NCBI RefSeq assembly: GCF_017741935.1
Contig: NZ_JAGHMH010000007.1
Span: 310,001-374,000 of the forward strand
DNA length: 64,000 bases
Direction: 5' to 3'
From: Rhizobium sp. 16-449-1b
GTDB lineage: Bacteria > Pseudomonadota > Alphaproteobacteria > Rhizobiales > Rhizobiaceae
The position numbers and the translations under genes are program-made. The notes under the pieces are model-generated. The model made no database searches. It saw nothing but the letters and a program-made list of their open reading frames with translations, and was not told the DNA's origin. Below are positions 15,032 through 24,069 of the stretch, piece after piece (within the stretch, counting starts at the first letter, position 1; each line of letters begins with the position of its first letter).

Positions 15032-16357
15032 TCACTCCGCCGCGTTCGTCACCACGCGCGCGTCGGAATAGACCTGGTTACGCCCATGATGCTTGGCCAT
15101 GTAGAGATATTGGTCGGCGGCGTTGAGATAATTCTCGAACGTCTCGTAACCACCGATTTCGGCGACGCCAATGGAGACGGTGACGGAAATGTCTTCGTCC
15201 TCGGCCACGATCTTCAGCGATTGAATATCCTCGCGCACCCGGTCGCAGAGCGTCGTCGCGGCAGATGAATCCAGTCCCGCAAATAGCATAGCAAACTCCT
15301 CGCCGCCCACGCGCGACAGGAGATTGTCAGTGCCGATAAATTCGCTCTGCAGCCGCATGGCAACCGCCTTCAGCACCCGGTCGCCGATCTCGTGGCCATA
15401 GGTGTCGTTCAGCCGCTTGAAATGGTCGATGTCGAGAACGGCGACCGAGGCGGGTCGCGAGCCGCGCAGACACTCCGTGATGATCCGCGGTCCCTGGTCG
15501 TAGAAGTAGCGCCTGTTGTAGAGCCCGGTCAGATAGTCGCTCGCCGCCGCAGCCCGCAGCTGTTTGATCTGCGTCAGCGTCTCTATGTTGTGCGAGATGC
15601 GACATTGAAGTTCCTCGGGCACGAAGGGGCGATAGACGAAATCGCTGGCGCCGGCCTTCAGAAAGCTCGCGGACAGAAACCGGTCTCCCGACGACGAGAT
15701 GCCGATCACACGGATTCGCTCGGTGCTGTAGCGATTGCGTATCCGCCGCGTCAGTTCGTATCCGTCCATGTCGGGCATGTGATGGTCGGTGAGAACGAGC
15801 TCGATATCGGCGTGCTTCTCCAGCACCTCCAGCGCCTCGATGCCGGTACCGGCCTGACACACCTTGAACTGCTGCGCCTCCAGAAGCTCGACGAGCGCGC
15901 TTCGGGCGGAAACGATATCGTCGACGACGAGGACACGCGTTCTCCGGTTGGAGATGGCGCGGCGCACGGCGGCGATCAGATTGTCGAGCGCGAACTCGTT
16001 ATCCTTCAAGACATAGTCGATGACATTGCGCGATGTGATCCGGTTGCGCACGTCGGCATTGAACGACCCGGTAAAGACGATGGCGGGGATGTCATGCGCA
16101 AGAATCTGGTCAAGCGCTTCTCCATCTCGCGCGCCGGGCAGATTGAGGCCGACAACTGCCATGCTGAAACCGTCCTCGGCCTCCAGAAGTGCTGCGTCGA
16201 GCGCCTCCTGCGACCCGCAATGCGTCACCGTCAACCCGAGCTCCGTCTCGAAACGGTGAGATAGGACGGACGAGAACATGCGCGAATCCTCGACCAGAAG
16301 AACCGTGCGCCCCTCGCGTTGCGAGGCCTGTCGTTCACGCAGAATGTCTGATTTCAT
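15032..16357 (-). CDS. Double-receiver GGDEF response regulator (diguanylate cyclase)
   Basis: 441 residues in the order REC1 (about 20-135), REC2 (about 145-265), GGDEF (about 280-435). The cyclase domain has an intact RVGGEEFAMLF active site and FKRLNDTYGHEIGD, so it should make c-di-GMP from GTP. No RxxD inhibitory site is visible five residues before GGEEF. REC2 has a normal acceptor (LVLTDHHMPDMDG), whereas REC1 has Gly in its place (VVGLNLPG), a pseudo-receiver. The start at 16357 was chosen for its N-terminal fit. The next gene upstream, 16557-17387, is a paralogue of its two receiver domains. Confidence 0.92.
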   Translation of the reverse strand: MKSDILRERQASQREGRTVLLVEDSRMFSSVLSHRFETELGLTVTHCGSQEALDAALLEAEDGFSMAVVGLNLPGARDGEALDQILAHDIPAIVFTGSFNADVRNRITSRNVIDYVLKDNEFALDNLIAAVRRAISNRRTRVLVVDDIVSARSALVELLEAQQFKVCQAGTGIEALEVLEKHADIELVLTDHHMPDMDGYELTRRIRNRYSTERIRVIGISSSGDRFLSASFLKAGASDFVYRPFVPEELQCRISHNIETLTQIKQLRAAAASDYLTGLYNRRYFYDQGPRIITECLRGSRPASVAVLDIDHFKRLNDTYGHEIGDRVLKAVAMRLQSEFIGTDNLLSRVGGEEFAMLFAGLDSSAATTLCDRVREDIQSLKIVAEDEDISVTVSIGVAEIGGYETFENYLNAADQYLYMAKHHGRNQVYSDARVVTNAAE

Positions 16358-16484
16358 GTCGGTCACCTGCCTTGTTGGGCTTTGCCTGGCGAACAAAAAT
16401 GCGTCCCGCGCCGCATCCGGTCAAAAGACCGCAGGCGGGGCGCGAAAGGCGATTTTCATCGGTTGGGTATGGGAGTGGAGAGCA

Positions 16485-16514
16485 CTCCAGGGAGTGCAAT
16501 CACACTCCCTGGAG
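16485..16514. other. Perfect 12-bp inverted repeat between paralogous regulators
   Basis: CTCCAGGGAGTG and CACTCCCTGGAG around a six-base loop, in the gap between two same-strand signalling genes. There is no T-tract on either strand. It could be an mRNA stability or attenuation hairpin, or a dyad operator. Confidence 0.6.
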
Positions 16515-16556
16515 AGATGCCTGCACCCCGGTGCATGGATTAGCGGATGCGGCCGC

Positions 16557-17387
16557 TTAGGCGCTCTTGCGCGCCGGCTGCATCGCCTGGATCTGCAGAA
16601 GCGTGTCGAGGTTCTGATTGACGCGGCAATAGAACTCTTCGTCGATGAACGGCCGCAGCATGAAGTCGTTTCCGCCGGCCTTCAGGAAGCGCGCTGAGAG
16701 CAGGCGGTTGGAAGACGACGAGACGCCGATGATCCTCAGCTCATGCGAGCCGATGCTGGAGCGGATGCGGCGGGTAAGCTCGAAGCCGTCGATATCGGGC
16801 ATGTTGTAGTCGGTAATCATCAGGCCGATATCGCGGTTCGCCTTGAGGGTTTCGAGCGCCTTGGCGCCGCTATCAGCCGTGCTGACACGGAAATTGTAGC
16901 GCTTCAGGCGGCTGGACAGCAGCGCACGCGCCGTCGGGCTATCGTCGACGATCAGCACGTGGTGACGATGGTTGGTCAGGAAACGGCAGACGGATTCAGC
17001 CAGAAGGTCGACGGCGAAAACATTGTCCTTCAAGATATAGTCGACGATCTCCTTGGCGACCAGCTTGTCGCGCATGCCTTCCTGGAAGGTGCCGGTGAAC
17101 ACGATCGTCGGGATACTGAGATCCACCAGATATTCCAAAGCCTCACCGTTTTCGGCGCCCGGCAGGTTGATGTTGGAAATGGCGAGTGTGATTTCCTGGG
17201 AGGACTTGTCGTAGCAGAGCTGCAACTCCTCGAAGTTGCGGCAGATTTCGACCTCGATGTCGAAAAGCTCCTTCAGGCGCTTGCTGATCATCGAGGTGAA
17301 GACGTTGGAGTCTTCGGCGACAACAATGCGTACATTCTCAAACGTGCCACCGGAATACTGCATCCCGGAAATACCCAAAAAAGCCAT
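16557..17387 (-). CDS. Double-receiver response regulator without output domain
   Basis: 276 residues made of two receiver domains. REC1 (about 20-135) has Asn in place of the phospho-acceptor (AISNINLPGAENGEAL). REC2 (about 145-265) is normal (MITDYNMPDIDG, with Lys in FLKAGGNDF). It aligns along its whole length with the two receivers of the neighbouring GGDEF protein, including IVFTG(S/T)F and (V/I)DY(V/I)LKDN, so the pair arose by duplication with loss or gain of GGDEF. It probably modulates the cyclase or its kinase. A 240-base gap upstream (17388-17628) holds no gene I can support. Confidence 0.88.
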   Translation of the reverse strand: MAFLGISGMQYSGGTFENVRIVVAEDSNVFTSMISKRLKELFDIEVEICRNFEELQLCYDKSSQEITLAISNINLPGAENGEALEYLVDLSIPTIVFTGTFQEGMRDKLVAKEIVDYILKDNVFAVDLLAESVCRFLTNHRHHVLIVDDSPTARALLSSRLKRYNFRVSTADSGAKALETLKANRDIGLMITDYNMPDIDGFELTRRIRSSIGSHELRIIGVSSSSNRLLSARFLKAGGNDFMLRPFIDEEFYCRVNQNLDTLLQIQAMQPARKSA

Positions 17388-17628
17388 TTCAAAACCCCAA
17401 GAAGAAAATCGTCTGCTTGGTTCAAATCGCTACATCAGGGTGTTTGAATAAGTATTAAACGGACACGTTCTTGACCGGACAAACTAGCGTCCGGCGCAAA
17501 GAGCGCGGCTTTCTTGGCAACATGATTAAAGGACTATTCAGCGTGTTGTAATCTATAACCTAGTGATCGCTTCACTACATCACGTGCAGTCAACAACGAG
17601 CACAAGCAGAGCCTGTACCCGCATTGAT

Positions 17629-20169
17629 CTAGCCTTCAGACTTCCCACGAAGACGGCGCACCCTGCCATCACCCTCCTCGATATCGCGGCTATCGACTGG
17701 CTCGTCCGCCACGGGCTCCGGCGCCAGTATCGCCGCATCCGGCGTGACCGTATCGGGTTGGCGGTGGAAAACCACGTCGCTCTGCGGCAGCGGGATCTCG
17801 ATCGCCTCCTGGCGGAAACGCTTGAGGATCGCGATCCTCAGATCATTGCGAACCTTCAACCCATCGCCCATGTCGCCGAGCATGAAGCGCAACTCGAAAT
17901 CCAGCGAATACGGACCAAAGCGCAGGAACTCGACATGCGGCTCCGGATTGCGCAGCACAAGCGGCACGGCGTTCACCAGCTCGAGCAGGATATCCATCAC
18001 CTTCTGCGGATCGGAATCATAGCTCACCGAAACAGGGATTTCGGAGCGTCCCATCTTGTTGCGATGGGTCCAGTTGCCAACATTGGCGTTGATCAGCTCC
18101 GAGTTCGGCACGATGATCGACTGCTTGCGGAAGGTCTCGATCTCGGTGGCGCGCACCGAGATACGCTTGACGATACCTTCGGCCGTGCCCGAGACCACGT
18201 GGTCACCGACCTTGAACGGCCGCTCGACCAGCAGGATCAGACCGGACACGAAGTTCGACACGATGTTCTGCAAGCCGAAACCGATACCGACGGACAGTGC
18301 CGAGGCGACCAGCGCGAAGCTCGACAGATCGATACCGGCAGCCGACACGCCGATCAGCGCCGCGATACCGACGCCCAGATAGCCGATGCCCGTCTTGACC
18401 GAATTGCGCACGCCAAGATCGACATGGCTGCGGGCCATGACGTTGTTGTCGAGCCAGCGCTGGATCCAGCGCGTCAGGAGATAGCAGCCGGCGAACAGCA
18501 GGATACCGGTGAGTATGCCGACCAGCGAGATGCTGATGCCGCCGAGCCTGACTTCCGTGAACAGGCGGTAGGCGATCAGCTGCAGGTCCTGCACATGGAA
18601 GCCCCAGAGCAGCAGGATAAGCGGAATACCGGTCGCCAGCGCCACACCATAGATGCAGAAGCCGACGAGCAGCCCGACCTGGTCGATCACGACAGGCCCG
18701 AGCTTGAAGCGCGACGCCAGATATTGGCCCGGCCGCGTATCGCCGAAGGTTTCCGTCCGCGAAATCGCCTTGCCCGAGAGCAGGCCGATATAGGTCGTCA
18801 CGCCGATCGCGCCGGTAAAGATCAGCTGCGATGCGATGAAGCGCGCAAAACCGACATAACCGGTCAGTGCCGCGAAGATGAGACCGCCACCGAGGACACG
18901 CAGCACGATCGCCAGCCCCTTCGGCCAATGCCGGCCGGGCGCATCCGGATCACGGCTCTTCGCCATCATCGGTCGCCCGAAGGACGCCGCGATCAGGATC
19001 AGGCCGATGATCAGCGCCGCGATCCAGCTACGGACGACGGTGAGCACCAGAGGCGAGCCCATCGATTCGCTGATGCTGCCGAAGAAGAAGTCCAGCGCAT
19101 GGACGATCGCCATGGCCAGAAGGCAGGCGCTGATCGAGCTTGCACCGCGATTGGACAGGCGAACGAGACGCCACTGCGGGTCGCGTGGCGCGAACACGGC
19201 ATTGGTGAAGCGCCGAACGAAATAGATGACACCGATTGTCGAGAACAGGGCCGCAACGACAGGCGCGATGTCAGGCCTCAGAACGTTGAAGCTATCGAGG
19301 AAGAGATAAGACGTGACCAGAAGCGTCGCGAGAGACAGTGTCCTGACCAGCGTCGACCAGAAGGCGATCGACAGCCGGCTGATATAGGAGGGCGGTTCAT
19401 CGCTCTCCTTGCGCTGCAGATAGTGCCCGAAGAGGCGATAGCTGCCCGACAGAAGGATCAGTGCCGTTGCGAGCGACATGAAGATCGCCGCGGCAAAGGC
19501 GAAGGCCTTGAACTTCAGCACGAAGCCCAGCCAGCTCCCCAGCGCCTGCTGGAATGCGCCGACTTCCTGGACAAACGCAGTACCGGCATCGACTAGCACA
19601 GAGGCGGAAATGTCGCTGCGGCGAAGCAGCGTCGCGGCAAACAGCTTGCGGCGCAGTTCCGCGATCTGGTTGCTCATCCGGCCGAGCGAGGCGGTCAGCG
19701 TTTCGGCGTCGCCCTGCACCACGTTGAGCTGCGCGCGCTCCGCCATCAAGGCGTTCCGCTCGTTGGCGACGATCTCGGCCTCGGGCGGCTGCCCGTCCTT
19801 TGGCGGTTCGCCAAGCTCGGCCAGGCGCGCCTTGATCTGATCGAGGCGTGGCGTGATACCGCCGGAAATCCCGGCCACGCCACGATTGAGCTCATCGGCC
19901 CGCCCCGCCAGCGCCACCAACCCGTCATCGTCGTCGACGCTCTGCTTCACGCTCTCCTGAAGCGCCGCGAAATCGGCCTTTGCCTTGGCCATATGCTTGG
20001 CGGCCTGATCGCCCGGCCCGCTGGGTGCGGCAGCGTTCTGCTCGGGAGCCGGCTGAGCGCTCTGCGCCGGCGCGGCGGGCGGCGGGGTCTGCGCATGGCT
20101 GGAACCAGCGCCGGCCACGGCCAGCGAGACAAACAATAAGCTCTGAAGCAGAAAACGTGTCAGCCGCAA
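17629..20169 (-). CDS. Large MscS-family mechanosensitive channel (DUF3772 type)
   Basis: 846 residues. A signal peptide (cleavage after SSHAQ near residue 27) and a Pro/Ala-rich linker precede a periplasmic helical domain with DUF3772-type coiled-coil segments (about 55-200). About ten membrane helices follow, with the MscS pore region LSVGIGFGLQNIVSNFVSGL near 640 and the beta domain VGDHVVSGTAEGIVKRI. The Asp/Arg-rich C-tail (RDIEEGDGRVRRLRGKSEG) is unusual. No ATG is present at the start; the TTG at 20169 follows GGCGGGGA. It releases osmolytes on hypo-osmotic shock, acting in the inner membrane. Confidence 0.88.
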   Translation of the reverse strand: MRLTRFLLQSLLFVSLAVAGAGSSHAQTPPPAAPAQSAQPAPEQNAAAPSGPGDQAAKHMAKAKADFAALQESVKQSVDDDDGLVALAGRADELNRGVAGISGGITPRLDQIKARLAELGEPPKDGQPPEAEIVANERNALMAERAQLNVVQGDAETLTASLGRMSNQIAELRRKLFAATLLRRSDISASVLVDAGTAFVQEVGAFQQALGSWLGFVLKFKAFAFAAAIFMSLATALILLSGSYRLFGHYLQRKESDEPPSYISRLSIAFWSTLVRTLSLATLLVTSYLFLDSFNVLRPDIAPVVAALFSTIGVIYFVRRFTNAVFAPRDPQWRLVRLSNRGASSISACLLAMAIVHALDFFFGSISESMGSPLVLTVVRSWIAALIIGLILIAASFGRPMMAKSRDPDAPGRHWPKGLAIVLRVLGGGLIFAALTGYVGFARFIASQLIFTGAIGVTTYIGLLSGKAISRTETFGDTRPGQYLASRFKLGPVVIDQVGLLVGFCIYGVALATGIPLILLLWGFHVQDLQLIAYRLFTEVRLGGISISLVGILTGILLFAGCYLLTRWIQRWLDNNVMARSHVDLGVRNSVKTGIGYLGVGIAALIGVSAAGIDLSSFALVASALSVGIGFGLQNIVSNFVSGLILLVERPFKVGDHVVSGTAEGIVKRISVRATEIETFRKQSIIVPNSELINANVGNWTHRNKMGRSEIPVSVSYDSDPQKVMDILLELVNAVPLVLRNPEPHVEFLRFGPYSLDFELRFMLGDMGDGLKVRNDLRIAILKRFRQEAIEIPLPQSDVVFHRQPDTVTPDAAILAPEPVADEPVDSRDIEEGDGRVRRLRGKSEG

Positions 20170-20296
20170 GGTATCCCCGCCAGGTTTGGTAGCAACTTCG
20201 GTAGTGAGAACGAGCGCCCGCTTTTCATAGGAAAGAAAGGCGACAGAAAGGCGACGCGGCTCGAAGCAATCATCTGAGCCCTCGCTATCACGTCAC

Positions 20297-20335
20297 GATC
20301 CGGGCGGCGACGTGGAAATCGGCCGCACCCGGATC
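20297..20335. other. Long inverted repeat after the DHA2 exporter gene
   Basis: GATCCGGG and CCCGGATC enclose a second GC-rich pairing. It lies 13 bases past the exporter stop codon (minus strand). No T-run follows, so a terminator role is only possible. Confidence 0.4.
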
Positions 20336-20347
20336 ACCGGCTAGGCG

Positions 20348-21787
20348 CTACCGCTGACGCTTGTGCCCCGAAACCTCGGCACCGGCATCGTGAGGCAATT
20401 GCAAAAACCGCAGCGTCGAAACGACGCCGATCGCGCCGATGACAACGAAAGCCCAGCGAAAATCGACAAGCCCGGGGTCGCCTAGCCCGCGAACGGCAGC
20501 CGACACGTTGAGAACGGCGGCCGCAATCGCGACACCCAGCAACATCGACACCTGCTGCAGCATGCTCGACAAGGTCGAGGCCGAACTTCTTTGAGCGCCG
20601 CTGATATCAGCGAAAGCAATCGTGTTGAGCGCGGTGAACTGCATGGAACGCGACAGGCCTGTCATAAACAGCAGGGCATAAATCACCACGCGCGGCGTTT
20701 CCGGCACGAGAAAGCCGCAAGCCGCGATCGTCAGCGCCGCGATCAACCCGTTGAAGAAAAGCACCGTCCGGAAGCCGAACCGAGCAAGCAACGGCGTCGT
20801 CACCGTCTTCATGCTCAGATTGCCGAGGAAATAGATCAGCAGATAGATGCCCGCCTCGATGGAGCTCAGCCCGAAGCCGAGCTGGAACAACAGGGGCAGC
20901 AGAAACGGCGGCGCGTTGATGGACGTGCGGCTTGCCGTTCCGGCGGACAGCGTGGCGATGGCAAAGGTCTGCACCTTGAACGATGAGAGATCAAGCAACG
21001 GATTGTCGACCCGCATGAAATGCCGGTAGGCGATGAAAGACAGAACGATGCCGGCGACCAGCATGGCACCGACAGGCAAAAGACCGCCATGCCATTTCGC
21101 CGACAGTTCCAGCGCGGCCAGGAGAAGCGTCAACCCGGCGCCGCTCAGGATAAAGCCGCGCACGTCGAGCCGCCCGGCATCCTCCTCGCGCTGCTCAGGC
21201 ACGAAACGCCAGACGAGCGCCATGCCAAGCACACCGATCGGAAGATTGATCAGGAAGTTCCAGTGCCAGCTTGCATAGGTGGTGATGACGCTTCCGAGCA
21301 GCGGCCCGATGACGGGCGCAGTCAGCGCCGGCCATGTAATGAGTGCGATGGCCTGCACCAGTTCCGACTTGCGCGCGTTCTTCAACACGATAATCCGCCC
21401 CACTGGCGTCATCAGCGCGCTACCGGCACCCTGGACCGCACGGGCAAGCACGAACTGGGTGAGATTCTCGGAGAGGCCGCAGAGCAGCGAGGCGACGGTG
21501 AACACGGCGATGGACGCCATGAAGACGCGCCGTGCGCCATAGCGATCGCCAAGCCAGCCCGAGAGCGGAATGAAGGCCGCCATGGTCAGCATGTAGACGG
21601 TGATGCCGATGCTCATCGATATCGTGGGAACACCGAAGCTCGCCGCCATCTGCGGCAGCGAAGTGGTGACGATCGTGCCGTCAAGGATCTGCATGAAGAA
21701 GGATACGGCGACGACCAGCGCCACTATTTTCGAACGGCGCGCGCTGCCCGCGTCACCATCCGCCTCGACCGTCTCAACTGCTGTCAT
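20348..21787 (-). CDS. DHA2-family (EmrB/QacA type) MFS efflux transporter
   Basis: 479 residues with about 14 membrane helices, as in drug:proton antiporter family 2. The first loop carries GWLGDRYGARRVF, the MFS motif A. LDGTIVTTSLPQMAASFGVP in helix 1 matches motif D1 of DHA2 exporters. The ATG at 21787 is used; the TTG directly before it is an in-frame alternative. It stands alone, and no membrane-fusion partner (EmrA-like) is adjacent, so single-component inner-membrane export is likely. The substrate is unknown. Confidence 0.88.
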   Translation of the reverse strand: MTAVETVEADGDAGSARRSKIVALVVAVSFFMQILDGTIVTTSLPQMAASFGVPTISMSIGITVYMLTMAAFIPLSGWLGDRYGARRVFMASIAVFTVASLLCGLSENLTQFVLARAVQGAGSALMTPVGRIIVLKNARKSELVQAIALITWPALTAPVIGPLLGSVITTYASWHWNFLINLPIGVLGMALVWRFVPEQREEDAGRLDVRGFILSGAGLTLLLAALELSAKWHGGLLPVGAMLVAGIVLSFIAYRHFMRVDNPLLDLSSFKVQTFAIATLSAGTASRTSINAPPFLLPLLFQLGFGLSSIEAGIYLLIYFLGNLSMKTVTTPLLARFGFRTVLFFNGLIAALTIAACGFLVPETPRVVIYALLFMTGLSRSMQFTALNTIAFADISGAQRSSASTLSSMLQQVSMLLGVAIAAAVLNVSAAVRGLGDPGLVDFRWAFVVIGAIGVVSTLRFLQLPHDAGAEVSGHKRQR

Positions 21788-21962
21788 CAATCTGCCAATG
21801 TGAAATCTGGATCAAACGGCCGGCAACAGCACGTGCGGCGTGGGGCGTCGGTCGACCCGATCGTAGATAGGCCCATCCCGCCGGGTGGGAAAGGGAAAAA
21901 CGACCGGCGCGGGCAATTTCCATGAGCCGGCGCACATGACATCAGTCAAATCTGCGGCATCA

Positions 21963-23117
21963 TCAGCCGAGGATGCTGGTGATCGCCCGCAAAAACACGC
22001 CGGCCCCGATCGGGATCAACGCCTCGGGAAAATCATAATCCGGATTGTGCAATTGCGGATGCGTTTCGCCCGACCCGAGGAAGAACATCGCCGATGGCGC
22101 GACGGTTCGAAACAGCCCGAAATCCTCCGAGCCCTTCATCGGCAGCAGGCGGCTATCGCTCTGATGGCTGACACCCTCGTCATCCAGCGCCCGCCGCAAC
22201 GCATCGACGGCTTCGGGCGAATTGAAGCACTGATGAAACACATCCTCGTAAGTGATCTCGATCGTCAGCCCGGCCGCATCCGCCTCGCTTTTCGCCAGCA
22301 TCTCGGCGCGCTGCACCAGCCCGGCCATCCGCTCGTCGGTCAGCGTCCGGAGCGTCGCGCATATCTCGGCCCGCCCGGGGCTGATACCGAAGGCGGGCTC
22401 GCCGAGCCGGGCGTGGGTGACGGTCACAAGCGCGAAATCGGGACCGACAGGCGCAACATTCCCAAGCGCGGTCAAGCCGCCAAGCAGGCTCGCCAGCGCG
22501 AATGTCGGCGCCACGCCATCCTCCGGGCAGGAGGCATGGGAGGTCTTGCCATTGAGAACGATCTTCATCCCGCGCGACGCGCAGTTGACGGGACCCTCCC
22601 GCAAAAGAACATGCCCCAGCGGCACACCCGGAAGATTATGCAGCGAAAGCGCCATATCGGGTTTCAGCGTCGCGAACTGAGGATCGGCGAGCACTGCGGC
22701 CGCACCCGCGCCATTCTCCTCGGCCGGCTGGAACAGGAGGATAACACGCCCCTTGTTCGGCCGCTTCTGCCCGAGCGCCGTCGCAACCGCCATCAGGATC
22801 GACATATGGCCGTCGTGACCGCAAAGATGTCCCTTGCCCGGGATCGTCGAGCGGTATTCCTCGTCGGAGATCTCCTCGATCGGCAATCCATCGAGCTCGC
22901 AGCGGATGAGCACCGTCGGCCCGGGAATCGCCCCATCATAGACCGCCGCAACGCCATGTCCGCCAAGGTTCGACACGATCCGATCGGTCTTTGCCAGAAG
23001 CAGCGCTTCCTGCACCCGGCGCGCGGTCTCGACCTCTTCGCCCGACACTTCGGGATAGCGGTGAAGCTCACGGCGAAACGCGGTGATATTGGAAAGCTCT
23101 TCCTGCGTCAGAAACAT
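21963..23117 (-). CDS. M20-family amidohydrolase (hippurate/IAA-amino acid hydrolase type)
   Basis: 384 residues with the M20D metal-binding blocks GHLCGHDGHMSIL and FQPAEENGAGA near the N-terminal third, and MKGSEDFGLF near the C-terminus. Such enzymes cleave N-acyl amino acids such as hippurate or indole-acetyl conjugates. The frame is open for about 100 residues upstream, but this overlaps the divergent IclR gene. The ATG at 23117, with AGGA eight bases upstream, is preferred. Divergent pairing with an IclR regulator suggests the latter controls it. Confidence 0.88.
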   Translation of the reverse strand: MFLTQEELSNITAFRRELHRYPEVSGEEVETARRVQEALLLAKTDRIVSNLGGHGVAAVYDGAIPGPTVLIRCELDGLPIEEISDEEYRSTIPGKGHLCGHDGHMSILMAVATALGQKRPNKGRVILLFQPAEENGAGAAAVLADPQFATLKPDMALSLHNLPGVPLGHVLLREGPVNCASRGMKIVLNGKTSHASCPEDGVAPTFALASLLGGLTALGNVAPVGPDFALVTVTHARLGEPAFGISPGRAEICATLRTLTDERMAGLVQRAEMLAKSEADAAGLTIEITYEDVFHQCFNSPEAVDALRRALDDEGVSHQSDSRLLPMKGSEDFGLFRTVAPSAMFFLGSGETHPQLHNPDYDFPEALIPIGAGVFLRAITSILG

Positions 23118-23251
23118 CGGCGTCATCCTGCAAATCTGCCGCATGCTATGTGCGCCCGCCATGGGTAGCAAGCTGCTTCGTGAAACCAAAAAGTCGTCCC
23201 GCACAGTCGATAGCACGGCCGAACTTTCGCTTTTCGGTTTCGGCTTATTTG

Positions 23252-23269
23252 TATATGTAAAGGCATATT
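23252..23269. promoter_or_regulatory. Candidate IclR operator between M20 hydrolase and IclR gene
   Basis: ATATG and CATAT flank six bases (TATATGTAAAGGCATATT), just before the IclR ribosome site and 135 bp before the hydrolase. The AT-rich palindrome in a divergent gap fits an autoregulatory site. Confidence 0.35.
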
Positions 23270-23283
23270 CACAGGAGAACAGC

Positions 23284-24069
23284 ATGGACGCGGATGAAGC
23301 CGACCGGTACCGGGCGCCTGCCTTGGACAAGGGGCTTGATATCCTCGAGCTTCTGGCAAGCGTCGAGGAGGGGCTGACCCAGGCGGAAATCGCCAAGCGC
23401 CTAGACCGCAGTCCCAACGAATTCTACCGCATGCTCGACCGGCTCGTGCGCCGTGGATATGTCACCAAGCTCGAGGGCGACCGCTTCACGCTGACGCTGA
23501 AGCTCTTCGGCCTCTCCCAGCTGCACGCCCCTGCCCGCCGCCTCGCCTCCTTCGCCATGCCGCTGATGCGCGACCTCGCGCAGCGCACCCGCCAGGCAAA
23601 CCATCTCGTGGTCTTCGACCGCGGATCCGCCGTCGTCATCGCCCAGCACGAAGCGCCGAATTACTGGGGCATCTCGATCCGCGTCGGCTCGCATATGAGC
23701 CTGCTCGAAACCGGCTCCGGCCACGTATTGCTCGCTTTCCGCACCGATGAGGAACGCGAGATGATGATCGCCGAGCACGCCCGCGATCCCAAGGCCAAGC
23801 GGCTAGGACCGGAGTTCTACCAGCGCCTGTCAGACATCCGCGAACGTGGCTACGAGAAAATGCCGAGCGCCCAGACCGCCGGCGTCCACAACCTGTCGGC
23901 CCCGATCCTCGGCCCCGACGGCCGCGTCATCGCCGCCCTTACCTGCCCCTATATCGGCTTGGTCAACGCACCCGACGCACCCGATATCGAGCAAACAATT
24001 GTCATGCTGCAACAGGCCGCCCGCGACCTGTCACTGCTGGCCGGATCGGACGTGAAGATCACGGGCTGA
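23284..24069 (+). CDS. IclR-family transcriptional regulator
   Basis: 261 residues. A winged helix-turn-helix (residues about 14-65: [20 protein letters not shown] and [20 protein letters not shown]) is joined to a GAF-like IclR effector domain (about 80-255, with [13 protein letters not shown] and [15 protein letters not shown]). The ATG at 23284 follows AGGAGAACAGC. It probably controls the divergent M20 hydrolase. Its end overlaps the convergent glpK stop by eleven bases. Confidence 0.92.
   Translation: MDADEADRYRAPALDKGLDILELLASVEEGLTQAEIAKRLDRSPNEFYRMLDRLVRRGYVTKLEGDRFTLTLKLFGLSQLHAPARRLASFAMPLMRDLAQRTRQANHLVVFDRGSAVVIAQHEAPNYWGISIRVGSHMSLLETGSGHVLLAFRTDEEREMMIAEHARDPKAKRLGPEFYQRLSDIRERGYEKMPSAQTAGVHNLSAPILGPDGRVIAALTCPYIGLVNAPDAPDIEQTIVMLQQAARDLSLLAGSDVKITG

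Noticed and set aside
17563..19596. 677-codon plus-strand frame opposite the MscS gene
   Set aside because: Arg/Asp/Gln-rich shadow; the opposite strand encodes a clear MscS channel.
23118..23417. N-terminal extension of the M20 hydrolase
   Set aside because: Overlaps the divergent IclR gene and has no family similarity; a proper ribosome site precedes 23117.
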